DNA of 64,000 bases from Astropecten irregularis (Eukaryota; Echinodermata; Asteroidea; Paxillosida; Astropectinidae). Shown in pieces: positions 60,001-64,000 of the stretch (positions are counted from its first letter, which is position 1; every line of letters begins with the position of its first letter). The notes under the pieces are model-generated. The model was given only the letters and a program-made list of their open reading frames with translations, ran no database searches and had not been told where the DNA came from. Both the position numbers and the translations under genes were made by a program. Location of the stretch: assembly GCA_963971285.1 (NCBI GenBank), contig OZ020252.1:19505662-19569661 (forward strand). Reading direction: 5' to 3'.

Positions 60001-60674
60001 ACAGTGAACATTTTGTACTGTATTGTTTATGTGAACAATTAAACATCCCTCTTGTCAGAGTGATATAAATTCGAATTATTTCTGAATTTTGCTGTTTGAG
60101 TATTCAACCTGCTTTGGCTCTTCATTGGCTTGGGTTGCTCGAGAATTTGAATCGATGTCTAGGTTATGTGCTCAGGCTGAAATGGCTTCTGGAGAAATAT
60201 CCAAATTGTCAAGTCAAATTTCAGTTCTTCCCAGAGATAACCTCATGATCTGTCCGAGATCCGTTGGTCTCTCCCAACGATACCTTTCTCCATGTGAAGA
60301 CCCTGATATTTCATTGCCTATGCCTCCAGGGAAGTGTCTTTGCCATCAATGTTGAAGGTCCTGCGAGGACTGCAACGCCATTCCGATCCTGGCTCCTCTT
60401 CTCCAATCCGACGGATCCCCTGGAGCGAGTGAACCTCGGCATTCGTCTGTCGGTGGACGGAGGCCACAGCTGGAGCAGGCCCTGGATTGTCTACCCTTAC
60501 AAGTCAGGCTACTCGGACCTGACATATTTTGAGGCCAACATTGACGGCAAACTGGAGAGGCGCGTGGCCGTCCTATTTGAAGGAGGATCCGGCAGGTACA
60601 CGGACCACATAAAATTTCAAATGTTCAATCTGGAGGCCCTTTTCCGGAACATTTTGGATTACAGCAGGCCGTAG
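54068..60674 (+). CDS. Exo-alpha-sialidase (GH33-type, NEU1-like), type II membrane form
   Basis: Ten coding exons, all in frame: 54068-54257, 54446-54583, 55059-55113, 55584-55754, 56258-56396, 57180-57273, 57910-57987, 58644-58789, 59358-59561 and 60330-60674. The product is 519 aa. Residues 1-7 are basic and about 8-27 hydrophobic without a clear cleavage site, suggesting a signal anchor. The propeller begins with the catalytic-Arg motif RIPAL (128-132), followed by VFCEARFDGVGDW. Four Asp boxes are visible: SYDVGQTW (232-239), SDDGGTTW (307-314), SHDGGQTL (364-371) and SVDGGHSW (446-453). GYSDL (Tyr466) and VLFEGG (Glu489) fit the nucleophile Tyr/Glu pair. The PGPGHAIQMKCGRLVVPG region resembles NEU1. 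It should remove terminal sialic acids from glycoconjugates in the secretory or endolysosomal pathway or at the cell surface. I chose Met at 54068; an in-frame ATG at 54032 lies before the acceptor, in the intron. Confidence 0.9.
54836..54968. repeat. (TTG)n microsatellite in sialidase intron 2
   Basis: An imperfect run of TTG/TTGTTT triplets about 130 bases long. Confidence 0.85.
56680..56740 (+). repeat. SINE tail fragment in sialidase intron 5
   Basis: TTTTCAATGACTTTAAATTC and TTTCCCTTGTGGTTATTT match 30634-30698. Confidence 0.6.
57013..57170 (+). mobile_element. tRNA-derived SINE abutting sialidase exon 6
   Basis: A-box-like TTGGTGGCCTAGCGGTATGG and B-box-like GTCGTGGATTCTAATCTCACC are followed by GAGCCAGTGCATG, GAAGGGCAATAAATTC and TTTGCATTAATAAATT. 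This is the fullest copy of the family seen as half units at 3448-3703. Its tail ends about nine bases before the acceptor of exon 6 (57180). Confidence 0.8.
57365..57645 (+). mobile_element. Non-LTR retrotransposon (CR1/L2-type) 3' fragment
   Basis: The frame at about 57392-57586 reads LLLMVYKCLHGNSPPYLSQL, then YRPSRSGLRSSDDKLLL and RLRSFGD. This is the conserved C-terminal tail of LINE reverse transcriptases (YKxLHGxxPxYLSxLL, then RSS and GD). A stop follows, and LAGPKLCNSVP-like sequence continues in a shifted state. The element is dead and 5'-truncated. A GATCCTGCTAGGATTGAAAC box (57372-57391) lies immediately before it, within sialidase intron 6. Confidence 0.8.
57648..57800 (-). mobile_element. 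tRNA-derived SINE, inverted copy
   Basis: On the minus strand it has AAAGATAATTGTCTATTTTA, GGATAGCTCAGTTGGTAGAG (good A box), a decayed B box and the TTCATTTTTCAATGA tail. It sits next to the LINE fragment in sialidase intron 6. Confidence 0.85.
58262..58392 (+). repeat. Repeat with hammerhead-like core, copy B
   Basis: It reads CTGACGTCTCCTGATGAGGA, then CTAGAGCAGGCTATTCGAAAC, then ATTTAGACCTTACAAGAAGT and, at the end, CATGGTGTTTTCGCAAACCG and ATCCACA. It is the inverted homologue of 51301-51427 and lies in sialidase intron 7. Confidence 0.7.
58830..59228. repeat. 21-bp minisatellite, 19 units, sialidase intron 8
   Basis: The consensus unit is GGCTTTGATCCTTGAGGCCA plus one base, alternately G or T. 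Nineteen units can be counted. Units in the middle are nearly identical and edge units are diverged, the usual pattern for an array that turns over internally. Because 21 is a multiple of three and the unit lacks stops in several frames, long heptad-repeat frames stay open on both strands. It begins 40 bases after the donor of exon 8. Confidence 0.95.
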
Positions 60675-62785
60675 GGACGGCACTGGTTCACGTGTGTGAA
60701 TAATGTGTACAGGGTCTTGTCATCATAATTTTCTTGCCGACCTCATTTTTATCGATGGAGAGGAATTTGCCAGGAGCAGCAAGTCGTTTAAACCAAATCT
60801 AGTTCTAATCGTGTGCTCGTTGAGTTGTTGAACAAAGACGGCCTACAAAGACTCCTACCATGAACTGACATTTTACAGGATGGATACGTTTGTTTTGAGG
60901 ATGGAACTCAACTTCCTGATCCTGGGTTGTAACCCTAACCCTTGGCCTGTTTGTGTGATGCTGTGCTCGGATAGAATGAAGTGGAATTTTGTAATACATG
61001 ATTGAGAGTGTACAAGGTGTGAGGTGTGAGACAAATGCGAATCCTTCTTTGGAACGCTCGCAGGCTAACTTCAAAGAATTTCCGAATTGCCGTTTCTAAA
61101 ACTGATTTGACAACCCTATTTTATTTTTTATTTTTTTCTGCAATGCATTCTGTCTTGCCATATTTCAGAAGCCACTTTGAATATTATGAAGCCCATTTTC
61201 AGCTGTTTGCCATCCTAAAGTTTTAAAAGAGTACAAAGTACAAACATTACACTATTGTTAATGTTGATGTACATGTATACACTTCTGTGTCCATATGCTG
61301 CATTTCTACTCATTGCAACTACTATCTATCTAGGTATGTGGAGATTTTAGCACTGTTTGAGTTTGAATTTATAAAGTTACATGTATTCAAAGATGAACCA
61401 AAAAAAAACATAGTAGACTGGTAGAAATATACTTGAACGGCATGAATCATGTGCCAAATGAAGCAAGCTACATTCCAAACAGATCAAAAGACCATTTAAA
61501 GTGAAAGTCCAAACATTGTGACTTAGTAGAGAAATTATCAACGCTAGAGAAAATGTTTAAGGTTAAAGGTTGACTGTAATCAAATTTGTGAAAGGGGTGA
61601 AAGTGCTTTAAAACTATTGCTTAATACATAATTAATGACTATTTCAATTTATATGTTTATGTAAGTGCTTAGTTTTGACCAAAAAGTTACAAAATCAGTA
61701 CATGTATGCCCCGCCTCCCCCCCAAAAAAAACAACAACAAAAAACCAAAAGCATGGGACATCACCTACAGAACTGAGAAAGATCAGCATTGGGTCATCAT
61801 AAGCTTTGTGTTCTTCAAAATAATTACGTGAGTAGTTACACCATGACTTTAGATGGATTTAGGAGTGATAAAATCGATAAAATGAAACAGAACAAAAAAA
61901 ACAAACAAACAAAATGTGAGCAAAATTATAAAGTCACTTTATATATTACTTATCTAATAGAAAAATCATGTAAATGTTCCCAAAAGGGGAACAAGCAACA
62001 ATATAATCTAAATAGGAATCAGGCGAAAGCACATTTCCTTGCAATGAGACATCAGACCACACAGCCTATGTACATTTTGTTGTTGTCTGTAGGGTTATTT
62101 TTCAATCATGTCTAAATTTGTGGTTTTGTCTAAAACAACGCGCAACATCCTTTGAAAAACAAATACACGGAAACGGGCAAGGTCTGTCGGCCACAACTTC
62201 ACACATTAAGAAAAAAAGTCTTGTTGTTGGTGCCATTTTTGTTGTAAAAAGGGAAACAACGAAAACTAATGTAGCACATGTAAAAAGCTCTTTATTTTAT
62301 TTTAATTCTTAACGCACGCTGAAATATTATTTCGTTGTCTTGGAAGACTTATAATTCTGACAGCGTCCGTTGTCTACTGCAAAATCCTAAGGTATTTTAC
62401 ATTACTATAAATTTATAAGAAAAAAAAAGAGAGTAAAACTTGTTGCCGGTACCCGATTTTTAAGAAAACGACTTTGCACATTTATTTTTATTTTTGTTTT
62501 TAAGCACACAAGACAAAGCGGAAGTTATATGATACACAACGCAGCGATTTATATTAATTGTATTTGTATTAAAGTTCACACAATTCTTTTAACGTTTTAA
62601 TGTCAAGTTTATATTTTACATTTTATTGTAATGACAATTTTATATTAATGAAATAAAATTGCTGAAATAACATTTTGAATTGAACTCTATTATCTTTTTA
62701 CATGGGTTGCACTGTTTGTTTTGAGAATGAAATTATAGAAAAAATCTAGTACAGGGAAATCACTAGCTGTCTGCAGAACTGTTTA
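60675..62785. other. Sialidase 3' UTR and gene-free AT-rich stretch
   Basis: No further exon was recognised. Sense-strand AATAAA occurs near 62654, which would give a very long 3' UTR. No canonical signal nearer the stop stood out. Confidence 0.5.
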
Positions 62786-63145
62786 AAGGTAGTATTTTGT
62801 CAAAGAAATGCAGATCCATGGGTAAAAATATAAAGAAAAATACAGTAAAAGTCATCTGTGAAATTCCCATGCGGTGCCGACTTTTTGAGAAAACGGTGAA
62901 AAACGCCCATGGAATTTCTTTAATCTTTTCACCGTTATTTTTTTTATCTTTTAAAGATCAAAAATAGTTTCGGTCGTTGATTTTTACTAATTTCTTGATA
63001 AATACTGCATTTCAGGCGGAAACATTTTAATGGTATGATTCTACCAGCACTATCTTTATAGGCCTACCCTGTAAATTATAGGTAAATCTGTGAACATTTC
63101 CGTTTGGGTTTCCTACCAAAGTGTGATACTGTACTACCTTTAATG
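62786..63145 (+). mobile_element. Foldback family 1 copy, near full length
   Basis: TTAAAGGTAGTATT at the left and GTACTACCTTTAA at the right. The left terminal repeat has lost its inner half (CATACTTTGG). All interior blocks are present, including AAATACTGCATTTCAGGCGG. TTAA flanks both ends, as a target duplication would. Confidence 0.8.
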
Positions 63146-63313
63146 AATGGCAGTTTGCAGTTAATAATTAACTGTTGCAAACTCAATGAAATAATACAGT
63201 GTTTCAAACGTTTTAAACCGTGGAACACCGTCCACGAAGATTAACATTGACACAAATTTCCATGATTTCTTTGTAGATAATGATAATGACGTCCGTAAGA
63301 ACAAGGGCGTATA

Positions 63314-63754
63314 CAGGGTGTCCCAGAAAAAAACGCAACACGTGTCAGGAACCATTTTGTTAAAATTCAACCAATCACCACTTCAAGATTCAGATATATG
63401 ATACAACCATGTCTTTGCTATGACCATGTAGAATTTAAGCAAAATCGGGCTGAAATTGGCGAAAATATGACCAATTGAAAGAGTACTCTTTAAAAACAAA
63501 TTTGCAGTATTCCAGAATAAGTAGTCAATTACACACATAATGTGTATGAACAAAAATATGAAAATCGGGTTTTGAGGTTGGGTAATTCAGTCTTAGTTTT
63601 TCCGCTCAATTTTAGTCAAATTTTGCTAAAGTTCTACATGGTGATAGCCAAGACATGGCTGTATCACATATCTGAATCTTGAAGTGATAAACAGTTTAAT
63701 TTTCACATAATCGTTCTCGACACAAAGTGTTGCGTTTTTTTGGGGGGCACCCTG
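63314..63754. mobile_element. 441-bp long foldback (CAGGGTGTCCC ends)
   Basis: CAGGGTGTCCCAGAAAAAAA and CGCAACAC at the left are mirrored by GTGTTGCGTTTTTTTGGGGG and CACCCTG at the right. A second pairing, CACTTCAAGATTCAGATATA against TATCTGAATCTTGAAGTG, makes most of the element one long hairpin. CAGGGTG...CACCCTG ends are common among Tc1/mariner- and hAT-like MITEs. No clear duplication of flanking DNA was seen. Confidence 0.8.
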
Positions 63755-64000
63755 AGTGTATAAACATTAATATTCAAAAGTGTCTTTTAAAAAAGATAAT
63801 AATATAATGGTATTACAAAAAACAGCAAATTCAGCCCAGCCGAGATATAAACTCTTCCACTCTCCTTGATTTCAAGAAGAAATATTTGTAAACAATTTAA
63901 TTACTATTTTTAATTCATTAATGCGTAAGGAGATCTTTTACCCATATTCAAACAATTCTGTACTTTATTTATCTACAGCATGAACTTGAGTTTTCTTTTT

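Overview
The window is animal nuclear DNA with spliced genes: small exons with GT/AG introns, AT-rich non-coding DNA, tRNA-derived SINEs and many short foldback repeats. The gene set (atypical E2F, TMTC, cytosolic 5'-nucleotidase III, a C7orf57-like protein, an animal sialidase and a secreted C-type lectin) and the frequent ACATGTACATGTA-like strings suggest a marine invertebrate deuterostome. An echinoderm, perhaps a sea star, is my best guess; this is inference and no marker in the window proves it.

Layout. 1-5049: gene-free, rich in repeats. 5050-6736 (-): two-exon secreted C-type lectin with its own TATA box. About 8600-17821 (+): E2F7/8-like repressor, 11 coding exons, 1377 aa, all junctions in frame. 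17822-23439: gene-free, with an intact foldback element. 23440-33747 (-): TMTC1-like ER membrane/TPR protein, 16 exons recovered and at least one short exon not found. 33748-37591: repeats. 37592-42748 (+): NT5C3-type 5'-nucleotidase, 7 exons, 327 aa, with an N-terminal membrane anchor. 42749-49083: repeats. 49084-52338 (-): C7orf57/DUF5524-like protein, 6 exons, 339 aa. 54068-60674 (+): membrane-anchored sialidase, 10 exons, 519 aa, with a 19-copy 21-bp minisatellite in intron 8. 60675-64000: repeats.

The genes do not form a pathway. They are single-copy cell-cycle, glycosylation, nucleotide and possibly ciliary functions that happen to be linked. Human relatives of four of them map to Hox-bearing chromosomes, which hints at old macrosynteny.

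The least explained material is non-coding. At least ten foldback families are present, one with about eight copies and TTAA-like ends. Two repeat types carry a stem flanked by CTGATGA-like and GAAAC blocks, resembling the hammerhead ribozyme core. Others are a GGCGAGT-rich element pair, an 83-bp tandem array containing telomere-like dimers, and SINEs nested in or abutting other features, one of them ending beside a splice acceptor. No viral genes, rRNA, functional tRNA or CRISPR were seen.
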